Assembly: GCF_041435115.1 (NCBI RefSeq)
Contig: NZ_CP108046.1
Span: 2,294,001 to 2,358,000, forward strand
Reading direction: 5' to 3'
Source: Streptomyces sp. NBC_00289
GTDB lineage: Bacteria > Actinomycetota > Actinomycetes > Streptomycetales > Streptomycetaceae
Length of the DNA stretch: 64,000 nucleotides
Shown here: piece by piece, positions 16,338 to 24,718 of the stretch
Layout of the letters: every line of letters begins with the position of its first letter
Numbering within the stretch: position 1 is the first letter of the stretch
Translations under genes and position numbers: made by a program
The notes under the pieces: model-generated
Databases searched by the model: none
Seen by the model: the letters and a program-made list of their open reading frames with translations, nothing else
What the model was told of the DNA's origin: nothing

Positions 16338-19022
16338 TCACCGCAGACCGCGGCCCTGCTCCAGTACCTTTCTGGCCTGGGCCACCAGGCCGTCCGCCCC
16401 GCACGAACGGGCCAGCGCCAGGCCGCGGTTGAGCTCGGCCGTGGAGCGGGCGGCGATGCCGTACTCGACGCGGGCCGCCGCGTGTTCGTACTGGCAGGGC
16501 GAGGCCTCCAGGTAGGCGACGGCCTGGGCGGCCAGCCGGACCGCGCGCTGGCCGGTCTCCAGGGCCGCGGCACAGCGCAGTGCCTCGCCGATCGCGGTGT
16601 CGGTGCCGAAGCGCTCGGCGTGCCGGCGGACCTCGGTGGCGAGCCGGGCGGCCCGCACGGGGTCCTTCGTGGCGAGGGCGCGAGCGAGGTCGACGGCCCA
16701 GGGAACGAGGACCGGGTTGTGGTGGCCGCGTGCGGTCGCCGCCTTCTCGGCCGCCTCCAGTTCGTTGACGCCGTCCTTGGTGCGGCCGACGGCCAGCAGC
16801 AGCCGGCCGCGCACGGACCGCGGGTCGGGCAGCACGATGGTGGACGGGTACGGCGGCGCGAAGCCGTACTGTTCGGCGATCGCCCAGGCCTCCTCGACGT
16901 GGCCGCGGGCGAGCAGCGTGTCGACGAGGTTGCAGGTCGCCGACCAGTACAGCGGCAGGCCGCGGCCGACGCGCTCGGCCAGCCGCAGCGACTCGCGCAG
17001 GGACGTCTCGGCCTCCCGCAGCCGGCCGCGCCTGCGGTGGCCGAGGCCGACGTAGGCATGGGCGAGGGCGAGGTGGCCGCCGCTCCAGCCGGCCGTCTCG
17101 TAGGCGCGCAGCCCCTCCGTGTAGAGGGCCTCGGCGCGGTCGAGCCGGTCGGTGTAGGCGTACGCGTTGGCGAGCATCAGCAGCAGCTCGATGCCCCACT
17201 CGGTGTCGGTCCAGCCGAGACCGGGAGCGAGGCGGCCGTTGACGAGGGCGCGGTCGCAGAGTTCGACGACCTCCTCGGCGTTCTCACCGCGGGTCATGGC
17301 GTCGAAACCGCGCAGAATCAGCAGCGCGCGCTCGGAGTTGTCGCGGCCGGTGCAGGTACGGACGAGTTCGGCGAGGCTCTCGGCGCGCCCGGGTGAGCTG
17401 GTCTCACCGGCGTGCAGGCCCTCCCACATGTAGTGCACTGCCTGCAGCCGCAGCTTGGCGGGCCCGGGTTCGTGCCGGGTGGCCTCCGCCTCGACGGTGC
17501 GGACGGCCTCCTCCAACTGGTCGTTGTGGAGCAGTGCCTGGGAGAGGCGGAACACGGCGTCCACGCGCGCGTGGCCGTCGAGACCCGGCATGGCGAGGGC
17601 GGTCTGCAGATGACCGATGGTCCTGGCGGGCGCGGTCAGCAGGGTGGCGCAGCCCAGTTCGTAGAGCACACGGGCGTGGACCTCGGGCCGCGGCGGTTCC
17701 AGCAGGGCGCGTTCGAGGCAGCGGCGGGCGGCGTCGGGGGCGCCGACAGCGAGGTGTTCGCGGGCGGCCTCGCGCAGTTGCTGGACGAGTTCCTCGTCGT
17801 CGTCCGGGTGGACCTGGAGGAGGTGGCGGGAGGCGGCCGCGGCCCCGAGCCCGGAGTCGGTGACGACCTGGGCGGCGATGCCGTGCATGGCGGTGCGCAG
17901 GGCGTCGGGGATGGAGTTGTAGACGGCGGTGGCGATCAGCGGGTGGACGAACTCCAGGTCACCCTTGTCCGCGGGGCCGTTCGCGGGGTCGGGGGCGGTG
18001 AGGATACGGGCGGTCCGCAGGAGGTCGGCGCAGCGCACCGCCTCGTCGCGGCCCATGGTGGCTAGGCGGGCCACGAGGCTGACGGAGATGCCGGTGCCGA
18101 GGATCGCGGCCGCCCAGGCGAACCGGGTGGCGTCGATGCCGAGTTCCTCGAGGCGGGCGACCAGGCCGCCGCCTCGGGCGGAGCGGTTCAGTTCGCGCAG
18201 TTCGGCCGCCGTCGACTCGGCGGGCTCGAGTTCGCTGTCGCGCACCTTGGCGAGGAGTTCGACCGTCTCGTACGGGTTGCCGCCGGTGACGGCCCAGACC
18301 TCGCGGCAGAACGGGGCGTCGGCGTGTCCACCCAGGGTGGCGCGGGTGAGCCCGGCCGTCGCGTCCGGCGTGAGGGCGCTCAGGCTGGCGACGGGACGGC
18401 CCGCTGTGCCGGCGACCGCTTCGAGCAGCCGGGCGCTCTCGCCGGACACCTCACCGGGGCGGCGGGCGACCACGACCAGGACGGACAGGTCGTCGAGGCG
18501 TTCGGCGAACGCGGCCAGCCAGCGCAGGGTCTCCTGGTCGGCCCAGTGGGCGTCGTCGATCAACAGGACGAGCGGCCAGTCGCGTTCGGCGAGCCGGCGT
18601 ACCGCGGCGACCAGGCCGTCGTACACGCCCTGCGGGTCGGCCTGCCGCGCACCGGGGTCCGTGATGCCGAGGGCGGGGCCGGCGATGTCGTACCAGTCCC
18701 CGAGGTACTCGCGGGCCTCCTCTGGCAGCAGCGACACGAGCGCCGGCTGCAACAACTGCCTTACCACGTTGAAGGGAACGGACCTGAGCGTCTCACCGCC
18801 GCGGGCCGACCACACCGTGCAGCCACGGCGTTCGGCGATGCGACGGGTCTCGGCGAGCAGGGCGGTCTTGCCGAAGCCCGCCTCGCCCCGGATCACCAGC
18901 AGGCTGCCCGTGGAGGAGCGGTCCGCGCACAGGACGTCGACCGCGCGCTCCACGGCGGCGACTTCCTCGTCACGCTCCCACAGGGAAAACGAGGCGGCCG
19001 TCATGGGCCGTACCTCCGTCAT
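16338..19022 (-). CDS. LAL-type AAA ATPase with TPR region, no LuxR HTH
   Basis: The 894-residue protein starts at the ATG at 19022, after GGGGAGGT. It has Walker A GEAGFGKTALL, Walker B VLLIDDAHW and the long alpha-helical repeat half typical of MalT/LAL regulators. The usual LuxR DNA-binding domain after the last helical repeat (GLALARSCGADGLVAQARKVLEQG) is absent: the frame stops four residues later, and no HTH can be read in the next 190 bases. It may be a naturally shortened ATPase that acts through partners, or a gene that lost its 3' end. It stands alone and converges on the pca operon. Confidence 0.85.
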   Translation of the reverse strand: MTEVRPMTAASFSLWERDEEVAAVERAVDVLCADRSSTGSLLVIRGEAGFGKTALLAETRRIAERRGCTVWSARGGETLRSVPFNVVRQLLQPALVSLLPEEAREYLGDWYDIAGPALGITDPGARQADPQGVYDGLVAAVRRLAERDWPLVLLIDDAHWADQETLRWLAAFAERLDDLSVLVVVARRPGEVSGESARLLEAVAGTAGRPVASLSALTPDATAGLTRATLGGHADAPFCREVWAVTGGNPYETVELLAKVRDSELEPAESTAAELRELNRSARGGGLVARLEELGIDATRFAWAAAILGTGISVSLVARLATMGRDEAVRCADLLRTARILTAPDPANGPADKGDLEFVHPLIATAVYNSIPDALRTAMHGIAAQVVTDSGLGAAAASRHLLQVHPDDDEELVQQLREAAREHLAVGAPDAARRCLERALLEPPRPEVHARVLYELGCATLLTAPARTIGHLQTALAMPGLDGHARVDAVFRLSQALLHNDQLEEAVRTVEAEATRHEPGPAKLRLQAVHYMWEGLHAGETSSPGRAESLAELVRTCTGRDNSERALLILRGFDAMTRGENAEEVVELCDRALVNGRLAPGLGWTDTEWGIELLLMLANAYAYTDRLDRAEALYTEGLRAYETAGWSGGHLALAHAYVGLGHRRRGRLREAETSLRESLRLAERVGRGLPLYWSATCNLVDTLLARGHVEEAWAIAEQYGFAPPYPSTIVLPDPRSVRGRLLLAVGRTKDGVNELEAAEKAATARGHHNPVLVPWAVDLARALATKDPVRAARLATEVRRHAERFGTDTAIGEALRCAAALETGQRAVRLAAQAVAYLEASPCQYEHAAARVEYGIAARSTAELNRGLALARSCGADGLVAQARKVLEQGRGLR

Positions 19023-19485
19023 CCCGCTACCTCCCCAAGTCGCCCGAACGACGTACAGACCTCGAGCGTAGTCGCCCCACCACCGAAGTGGAGGCCGGTC
19101 CGGGCACCTGTTGCCGTGACGGGTGACTCGGGGTACGCCGGGACGACGCACTGGCGGGGCGACCGGCCCGCTCTGATCTGACTGTCAGTCAAGAGGAGTC
19201 GCCAGAACCGGACTTCCGGAGCCGACCGCCTGGCGGTGGACCATCGGCCCTCCAGGAAACGGGCGCCGCAGGCGACTTGGCCGAGTTTTACGCGTGGGAC
19301 GCGTGGCACGGGGTCGGCGCCTGCGCGACTGCCTCATGCGACTCACCCGACGCACGAAGATCAGCGCGCATGCCCGGGCCGGCGGCGCTCCGGCACCGCC
19401 CCGGGGCAGGGGGCGCCACCGACGCGGGTCGGCACGCGGGAGCTCCGACGGCGGGGCAGGCGCGCGGCGCCCGCGCCGCCGTCGG
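19023..19485. other. Non-coding gap before the heptamer array
   Basis: About 460 bp between the LAL-type start and the satellite. Frames are open because of the GC content, but none has a convincing start or conserved protein features. I see no RNA gene here. Confidence 0.5.
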
Positions 19486-19735
19486 GCCGCGGGCTGCCGC
19501 TCCGGGCTGCGGGCTCCGGGCTTCGGGCTTCGGACTGCGGGCTGCGGGCTGCGGGCTGCGGGCTGCCGCTCCGGGCTGCGGGCTGCGGGCTTCGGGCTTC
19601 GGGCTTCGGGCTTCGGGCTTCGGGCTTCGGACCGCAGACCGCGGGTTGCGGGTTGCGGGCTTCGGACTGCGGCTGCGGGCTTCGGACTGCGGACCACAGA
19701 CCGCGGGTTGCGGGTTGCGGGCAGGCAGGCGGAGA
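19486..19735. repeat. Heptamer satellite (GCGGGCT / TCGGGCT units)
   Basis: About 250 bp is built largely from 7-base units varying between GCGGGCT and TCGGGCT, with interruptions such as GGACTGC and a repeated TGCCGCTCC. The purest stretch is 19572-19630, where eight or more units are in register. Because 7 is not a multiple of 3, all frames stay open and code for repetitive peptides, which I regard as spurious. Confidence 0.85.
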
Positions 19736-19742
19736 ACCGTCT

Positions 19743-19815
19743 CCGCCCACTCCCCGCCAGGACCGGCCATGGCGCAGAACCGTCCCCGGCCGCCCACTCC
19801 CCGCCAGGACCGGCC
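19743..19815. repeat. 47-bp direct duplication
   Basis: A 26-base segment beginning CCGCCCACTCCCCGCCAGGA occurs at 19743-19768 and again at 19790-19815, 47 bp apart, with similar bases (AGAACCGTC) before each copy. It lies next to the heptamer array, 130 bp before the DUF2510 gene. Confidence 0.8.
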
Positions 19816-19946
19816 TGCTGCGCTCCTCCGCACGCAGGTGGTTCACGCGGCTCGTCGCGGGTCCGGGTGGCCGTCGGGCGGAGATTCGGTGGATCCGGAG
19901 CGGACCCTCTCATCCCTCTTTCACCCTCGCCTCATACGGTGGGGGC

Positions 19947-20939
19947 ATGACGCAGGCGACTCCCCCCGGGTGGTACCCCGATCCCGGGCAGACAAGTGAC
20001 GGTCCGGCCACCGAGCGCTGGTGGGACGGCAAGGCATGGTCGGACCAGACCCGGCCCACGGGATCGGCGGCCGTATGGGGTCCCCCGACGCTGCCACCGG
20101 ACGTCGGGGGGCATCCGGCGTATCCGGCGTACCCCGCCCAGTCGGCGGCCGGCGGCTCGCGGCGCGGTCTGCGCACCGGCATAGCCGTCGCGGTGGCGGT
20201 GGCGGTGCTCGCGAGCATCGGGGTCGGCGTGTACGTGCTGTCCAAGGACGACGGCGGGGGCAGCGGCACCGCCGCACCGCAGGGGCCGGGCGGCCAGGGT
20301 GGACAAGGCGGCCAGGGCGGTCCCTTCGGTGGTTCGGGCGGCACGGGTGGCGGCGGCTCCGGCGGCGCGTCTCCGTCGCCCTCGCCCGACCAGTCCGAGG
20401 CGCCGAAGATCGAGAGCGGTTCGGTGACCGACTCGGTCGACGGGATCAGCATCCGGATCCCGGACGGCTGGTACGGCCAGCAGCTGTCCGTGGGCGCGCA
20501 GATCACGTCCGAGGACACCTACAAGTGCCCCGGCGAGACCTCCAAGAGCTGCACGAAGGGCGGTGCGTACTCGGCGCCCGCGGTGGCGCTCGGCACGAAC
20601 GGCAGCACGGCCGAGGCGGTCGCGAAGGCGGACATCGCGGCCAACGCGAAGGAGTCCTACGGCGGCACCACCTACGGCTCGATCACCTCGCACGACGTGC
20701 TGGCCTCCAAGGCGGTGACGGTGGCCGGGCAGAAGGGCTACCTGGTGCGCTGGAAGGCGGTCACGAGCAAGGGCTCGGACGGCTACGTCCAGTCGCTCGC
20801 CTTCCCCTCACCGGCGAACGCGCAGCAGATCGTCGTCGTCCGCTTCGGTGTCGACGTCGGCGAGAAGCAGTCGGTGATCGACGACATCACCAAGGGCATC
20901 AAGGTGTCGACCGGCGGCGGCTCCGGCCAGAAGGTCTGA
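19947..20939 (+). CDS. DUF2510-domain membrane-anchored protein
   Basis: From the ATG at 19947, preceded by GGTGGGGG, the protein has 330 residues. A DUF2510 module opens it (PGWYPDPGQTSDGPATERWW), followed by one transmembrane segment at about 77-100 (GIAVAVAVAVLASIGVGVYVL). A long Gly-rich linker and an extracellular domain of about 180 residues then follow, with no family I recognise. Two Cys (YKCPGETSKSC) may form a disulfide. The longer open frame upstream runs through the repeats and lacks a believable start. The function is unknown; the type resembles actinobacterial exported stress or lipoprotein-like proteins. A strong hairpin follows the stop. Confidence 0.85.
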   Translation: MTQATPPGWYPDPGQTSDGPATERWWDGKAWSDQTRPTGSAAVWGPPTLPPDVGGHPAYPAYPAQSAAGGSRRGLRTGIAVAVAVAVLASIGVGVYVLSKDDGGGSGTAAPQGPGGQGGQGGQGGPFGGSGGTGGGGSGGASPSPSPDQSEAPKIESGSVTDSVDGISIRIPDGWYGQQLSVGAQITSEDTYKCPGETSKSCTKGGAYSAPAVALGTNGSTAEAVAKADIAANAKESYGGTTYGSITSHDVLASKAVTVAGQKGYLVRWKAVTSKGSDGYVQSLAFPSPANAQQIVVVRFGVDVGEKQSVIDDITKGIKVSTGGGSGQKV

Positions 20940-20958
20940 CCGCCCCCCGCACACCGTT

Positions 20959-21005
20959 CGGCCGGGTGGGGCGCCTCTCCGCTCGAGAGGAACCCCACCC
21001 GGCCG
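20959..21005. terminator. Strong bidirectional hairpin terminator
   Basis: CGGCCGGGTGGGG (20959-20971) pairs perfectly with CCCCACCCGGCCG (20993-21005), and the inner bases CCTCTC/GAGAGG extend the stem. It sits between the convergent DUF2510 and TetR genes and could stop transcription from both sides. Confidence 0.8.
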
Positions 21006-21086
21006 GGGGGTGCGCGCCGCCCCCGTCCCCACGGTGCGGCGCGAGCAGGCCACCGTCCAGTCATCCCGTGGACGGCGACCTGGGTA

Positions 21087-21725
21087 TCAGGTGGCGCCGG
21101 GGGCCGCTCCGCCGGACAGGCCGAGGGCCGGAAGTACGGCGGCCTCGACGAACCGGACCACGTAGTCCGGGTCGGCGTACTTGCCCTCCAGGACGGGCCG
21201 CACGCGCATGATGCCGAACATCTGCGCCGGGATGTACTCCAGCGCCGGGTTGTCGGCGGCGACCTCTCCCCGCTCGACCCCTCGGCGCAGGACCTCCTTG
21301 AGCGCGGCGATCTCCGGCTCGACGAGCGCCTCGCGCAGCGCCAGCGCGAGTTCCCGGTCCTGGGTGACGGCGTGCCCGAGCGCCTCGATCAGCTTGCTGT
21401 CCTTGCCCGACCACTCCCCCGCGGCCCGCGCCGCCTGGCGCAGGTCCTCGGCGAGGGAGCCGGAGTCGATGTCGGCGAGGGGCACCCGGCGGCTGGCGCG
21501 CAGGGCCGCCGCGACGAACTGAGGTTTGGTCTTCCACTGCCGGTAGAGCGTGGACTTGCTGCACCGGGTGCTGGCTGCGATGGCCTCCATGGTGAAGGAG
21601 TCGTAGCCGCACTCACGGATCTGTTCCAGCACGGCGTCGAAGAACTCCCGTTCACGCTCCGGCGTGATCTTGGAGCGGCGCGAGGCGGCGACCGTGTCCG
21701 GTCCGTCCGCGGCCTGCGACGTCAT
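21087..21725 (-). CDS. TetR-family transcriptional regulator
   Basis: The protein is 212 residues long. Its N-terminal helix-turn-helix is FFDAVLEQIRECGYDSFTMEAIAASTRCSKSTLYRQW, where the SKSTLYRQW recognition helix is typical of TetR. The C-terminal ligand domain resembles the TetR_C subgroup found beside efflux or lipid genes (LALREALVEPEIAALKEVL). It is divergent from a PAP2 phosphatase-like and EamA-like gene pair. The shared upstream region contains three operator-like elements, so these genes and its own promoter are the likely targets. The ligand is unknown. Confidence 0.93.
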   Translation of the reverse strand: MTSQAADGPDTVAASRRSKITPEREREFFDAVLEQIRECGYDSFTMEAIAASTRCSKSTLYRQWKTKPQFVAAALRASRRVPLADIDSGSLAEDLRQAARAAGEWSGKDSKLIEALGHAVTQDRELALALREALVEPEIAALKEVLRRGVERGEVAADNPALEYIPAQMFGIMRVRPVLEGKYADPDYVVRFVEAAVLPALGLSGGAAPGAT

Positions 21726-21810
21726 GGGCTCTGCTCCTCACTCGTGTTTCTTACCGCCTGGGCGGCCTTATTCCCAGTGTGTCGTACTTCCTCGGTGTGA
21801 AGTACGTCTA

Positions 21811-21880
21811 TCGATACGCCAGTGTACCGGTACCCGATCGTATCGGTACACTGGCGTATCGGTACGCTGACGTATCGATG
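21811..21880. promoter_or_regulatory. Iterated TetR operator-like elements
   Basis: CGATACGCCAGTGTACCG at 21812-21829 is matched exactly by its reverse complement at 21844-21861, with a 14-bp centre. A third, slightly diverged inverted copy follows at about 21860-21878. All three lie between the divergent tetR-like gene and the PAP2 gene. The arrangement is typical of cooperative operators; binding is inferred. Confidence 0.75.
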
Positions 21881-22016
21881 AGTTCCACGTGTTCGCGAGC
21901 TCGGTCCTCGAGATGAGTCGAGACGGGTCGAGATGAGTTTCGCGGGCACGCCGAGTCATCAGCACGGCCAGCACCACTACACGCACCATCGCCAGTGAAA
22001 GTGAAGGGGTCGGGAG

Positions 22017-22814
22017 ATGCATGCCCGCACCGAGCCTGCAGAAGCGGAACCGGGCGCGATAGCGCGACCGCCGCTCGTCCGTGAGCTCCTGCTCGTCGCA
22101 GGGCTCTTCCTCGTCTACAAGTTCGGCCGGCAGCTGGCGGCGGGCCACACCACGGAGGCGTTCCACAACGCGCACCGCGTGTGGGACCTCGAACGTGCCG
22201 TCCACCTGCCCGGCGAGGGCTCGGCGCAGTCCCTGCTGCTGCACGGCGACACGCTCGCGCACCTGGCGAACACCTACTACGCGACCGTCCACTTCCCGGC
22301 CACCGTCGCCTTCCTGGTCTGGCTCTACCTGCGACGCCCGGCGCACTACGTCTGGGCCCGCCGGATCCTCGCGGCGCTCACCTCCGCCGCGCTGCTGACG
22401 CACCTTCTCTTCCCGCTCGCCCCGCCGCGGATGCTCACGGCGACCGGCCTGGTGGACACCGCGCGGATGTACGGCCCCTCGGTGTACGGCCCGCCGCGCA
22501 CCGACCACCTCTCCAACCAGTTCGCCGCGATGCCCTCGCTGCACTTCGGCTGGGCCCTGATGGTGGCGATCGGCCTGATCGTGGCGACCCGGTCGCGGTG
22601 GCGCCCGCTGTGGCTGCTGCATCCGCTGCTGACGCTGCTGGTGATCGTCGGTACGGCCAACCACTACTGGCTGGACGCCCTCGCGGCGACGGCCCTGCTC
22701 GGGCTCGCGCTCGCGGTGATCCACCCGCCGCACCGGACGGTCACGACGGCCGGACGCGTCCAGGAGAAGCTCGTACCGGCCGAGGAGCCCGTTCTGGTGG
22801 GGGCGGCCCGATGA
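22017..22814 (+). CDS. PAP2-superfamily integral membrane protein
   Basis: The 265-residue protein has about six hydrophobic segments and the PAP2-like motifs AMPSLHFGWALM and NHYWLDALA; the His residues of SLH and NHYWLD are the expected catalytic pair. The pattern fits the PAP2_3 (inositol phosphorylceramide synthase-like) subgroup of Streptomyces, presumed to act on lipid phosphates. The substrate is unknown. It is probably controlled by the divergent TetR protein. Its stop overlaps the ATG of the next gene (ATGA). Confidence 0.88.
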   Translation: MHARTEPAEAEPGAIARPPLVRELLLVAGLFLVYKFGRQLAAGHTTEAFHNAHRVWDLERAVHLPGEGSAQSLLLHGDTLAHLANTYYATVHFPATVAFLVWLYLRRPAHYVWARRILAALTSAALLTHLLFPLAPPRMLTATGLVDTARMYGPSVYGPPRTDHLSNQFAAMPSLHFGWALMVAIGLIVATRSRWRPLWLLHPLLTLLVIVGTANHYWLDALAATALLGLALAVIHPPHRTVTTAGRVQEKLVPAEEPVLVGAAR

Positions 22815-23818
22815 ACGCCACCCTGACCGCCGTCGTCCTGTCCCTCTTCTCCGCCGTCGCCTACGCGGCCGCGGCCGTCGCCCAGGAACGACTGGCCTCG
22901 CGCACCTCCGGCGAGGGAACACTGCGACTGCTGGGCAGCGGCGCCTGGTGGTGGTCGGTCGCGCTGAACGCGTCCGCCGCACTGCTGCACGTCGTGGCCC
23001 TGAGGTACGGGCCGCTCACCGTGGTCCAGCCGCTCGGCGCGCTCACCCTGGTGGCGGCCGTGCCGCTGGGAGCGCGGATCGCGGGTCGCAGGGTCAGCGC
23101 CAACGAGTGGCGGGGCACCGCCTACACGCTCGCCGGTCTGGCCGCGATCCTGGTCACGGCGTCCGGGTCCGCGCCCGACACCGTGCTCAGCGCCCCCGAG
23201 GCGCTGGCGGTCGCCGGAGCGACGGCGGCGCTGATCGGCATGCTGGCGCGGCCGGGCACGCGGCCGGGTCTGCGGCACGCGACGGCGTCCGGCTTCGCCT
23301 CCGGAGTCGCCTCGGCGCTCACCCAGACCGTGACGGTCGCCGCGACGGACCGGACCGGTCCGCTGCTCAGCGTGCAGGTGGTCGGTGTGGCGCTGCTGGT
23401 GGCGGCCTTCGCGGCGGGCGGACTGCTGCTGTCCCAGACGGCGTACCGGGGCGGCCTCGGTGCCCCGCTCGCGATGGTGACCCTGGCGAACCCGACGGCC
23501 GCCGCGGTGATCGGGCTCTCGCTGCTGGGCGAACGGCTCCAGGGCGGCGCGGCGGGCGTGCTGCTGGCCCTGGCCGGAGCGGGACTGGCGTCGTGGGGCG
23601 TGGTCCTGCTGTCACGGGTGACTCCCGCGGCGGGCACCGCGCCCGGCGAGAGCGTCGAGCACGTCGAGCGAGCCAGGGACTTCGAGCACGCCGGACACAC
23701 CGACGGCCACGAGGAACACCCCGTGGCCGCGGTACTGGCACTGGCGCCGGGCTCGGCCTCGGCCGAACCGGCGTTGCTGCCCCGGCAGTCGGAGCCGGGA
23801 CACCTCACATCCCTGTGA
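22811..23818 (+). CDS. EamA/DMT-type transporter-like membrane protein
   Basis: This 335-residue protein has about nine or ten hydrophobic helices with the two-fold repeated EamA-like pattern (LRYGPLTVVQPLGALTLVAAVPLGARI in the first half, GAPLAMVTLANPTAAAVIGLSLLGERL in the second). DMT proteins export metabolites; no substrate can be assigned here. The C-terminal 60 residues are polar and His/Glu-rich (VEHVERARDFEHAGHTDGHEEH), an unusual cytoplasmic tail that might bind metal. It is translationally coupled to the PAP2 gene and converges on the scramblase-like gene. Confidence 0.82.
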   Translation: MNATLTAVVLSLFSAVAYAAAAVAQERLASRTSGEGTLRLLGSGAWWWSVALNASAALLHVVALRYGPLTVVQPLGALTLVAAVPLGARIAGRRVSANEWRGTAYTLAGLAAILVTASGSAPDTVLSAPEALAVAGATAALIGMLARPGTRPGLRHATASGFASGVASALTQTVTVAATDRTGPLLSVQVVGVALLVAAFAAGGLLLSQTAYRGGLGAPLAMVTLANPTAAAVIGLSLLGERLQGGAAGVLLALAGAGLASWGVVLLSRVTPAAGTAPGESVEHVERARDFEHAGHTDGHEEHPVAAVLALAPGSASAEPALLPRQSEPGHLTSL

Positions 23819-23824
23819 ACCTGC

Positions 23825-24640
23825 TCAGCCGAGCCCTCGCGAGTCCTGCTTGAGGGCCGTGTCGACGGTCAGGGCCGTCGCCACGACCAGGCTCAGCAGG
23901 GGTTCGGGCAACTGGTAGTGAATCTGCAGGACATAGTTGTCCGCGGTGGTGAACATCGTCTTTGCGAGGCCTTCCCAGGTCTTGGTGATCCGGGCGACCT
24001 CGTTGTCCGCGTGGTCGACGATCGCGAAGTTCCACGCCCGCCAGTTCTCCGCCTTGATCGCGCCGACCTGCCGGCCGTCGACCCTGATCGCGAAGTTGAT
24101 CTTTCCGATCATGTTCTGCTGGACGATCTCACCGACCGGTGAACCGTCCGGACGCGCCACGAGCACCCGCGACTTGAGGAACTTCCGCGGCCGGGTCAGC
24201 AGCAACTGCGGCTGGCCGTAGGCGTCGCGGATCTCCAGCTTGTGCGTCATGAACTGGTCGATGCTGGCGATGAAGCGCAGGATCTTCTTCAGCGCGCTCT
24301 GCCCGACCTGTACGACCGAGCCGATCTGGTTGCCGCCCTGATCCATGACCTTGTACTCGTTGGTCAGCTCGATCAGCTTGGCCTTCTGGTTCACCACCAG
24401 CACCGGCTCGGTGAACAGGGTGCCGCCGCCGGGGCCGCTCGCCGCGACCCCGGCCTGCTGCTGCACCTGACGCTGCACGCGCGCGTCCGGGCCGGCCGGC
24501 TGCTGCGGCACCTGCCCGGCGGCCTGCTGGGCCTGGTTGGTGTTGTCGGTCCACTGCACGCCGTCCCAGTAACGGAGCGTCTGGGGCGCCCCGTGCGGAT
24601 CGGGGTACCAGCCTGCAGGTGTGTTCGATTGCGTGGTCAC
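23825..24640 (-). CDS. DUF2510 plus phospholipid-scramblase-like protein
   Basis: The 271-residue protein opens with a DUF2510 module (PAGWYPDPHGAPQTLRYWDG), followed by a Gln-rich linker. Residues about 75-265 match the scramblase/LURP-one beta-barrel (FTEPVLVVNQKAKLIELTNEYKVMDQGGNQIGSVVQ, then LEIRDAYGQPQLLLTRPRKFLKS and KINFAIRVDGRQVGAIKAENWRAWNF). Membrane-lipid binding is likely by homology; catalysis is not shown. It is a single gene; the stop faces the EamA-like gene. It is the second DUF2510 protein within 5 kb. Confidence 0.85.
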   Translation of the reverse strand: MTTQSNTPAGWYPDPHGAPQTLRYWDGVQWTDNTNQAQQAAGQVPQQPAGPDARVQRQVQQQAGVAASGPGGGTLFTEPVLVVNQKAKLIELTNEYKVMDQGGNQIGSVVQVGQSALKKILRFIASIDQFMTHKLEIRDAYGQPQLLLTRPRKFLKSRVLVARPDGSPVGEIVQQNMIGKINFAIRVDGRQVGAIKAENWRAWNFAIVDHADNEVARITKTWEGLAKTMFTTADNYVLQIHYQLPEPLLSLVVATALTVDTALKQDSRGLG

Positions 24641-24718
24641 CGGGGCACACTACCCCGAGTCCACCGGTACCTGACCAGCCCCCGCGATACCCCGTTCATC
24701 AGGCTTTTACCTCGCCTT

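Noticed and set aside
19236..19946. N-terminal extension of the DUF2510 gene through the heptamer array
   Set aside because: The extension is translated repeat DNA with no ribosome site; DUF2510 normally begins at the N-terminus, matching the ATG at 19947.
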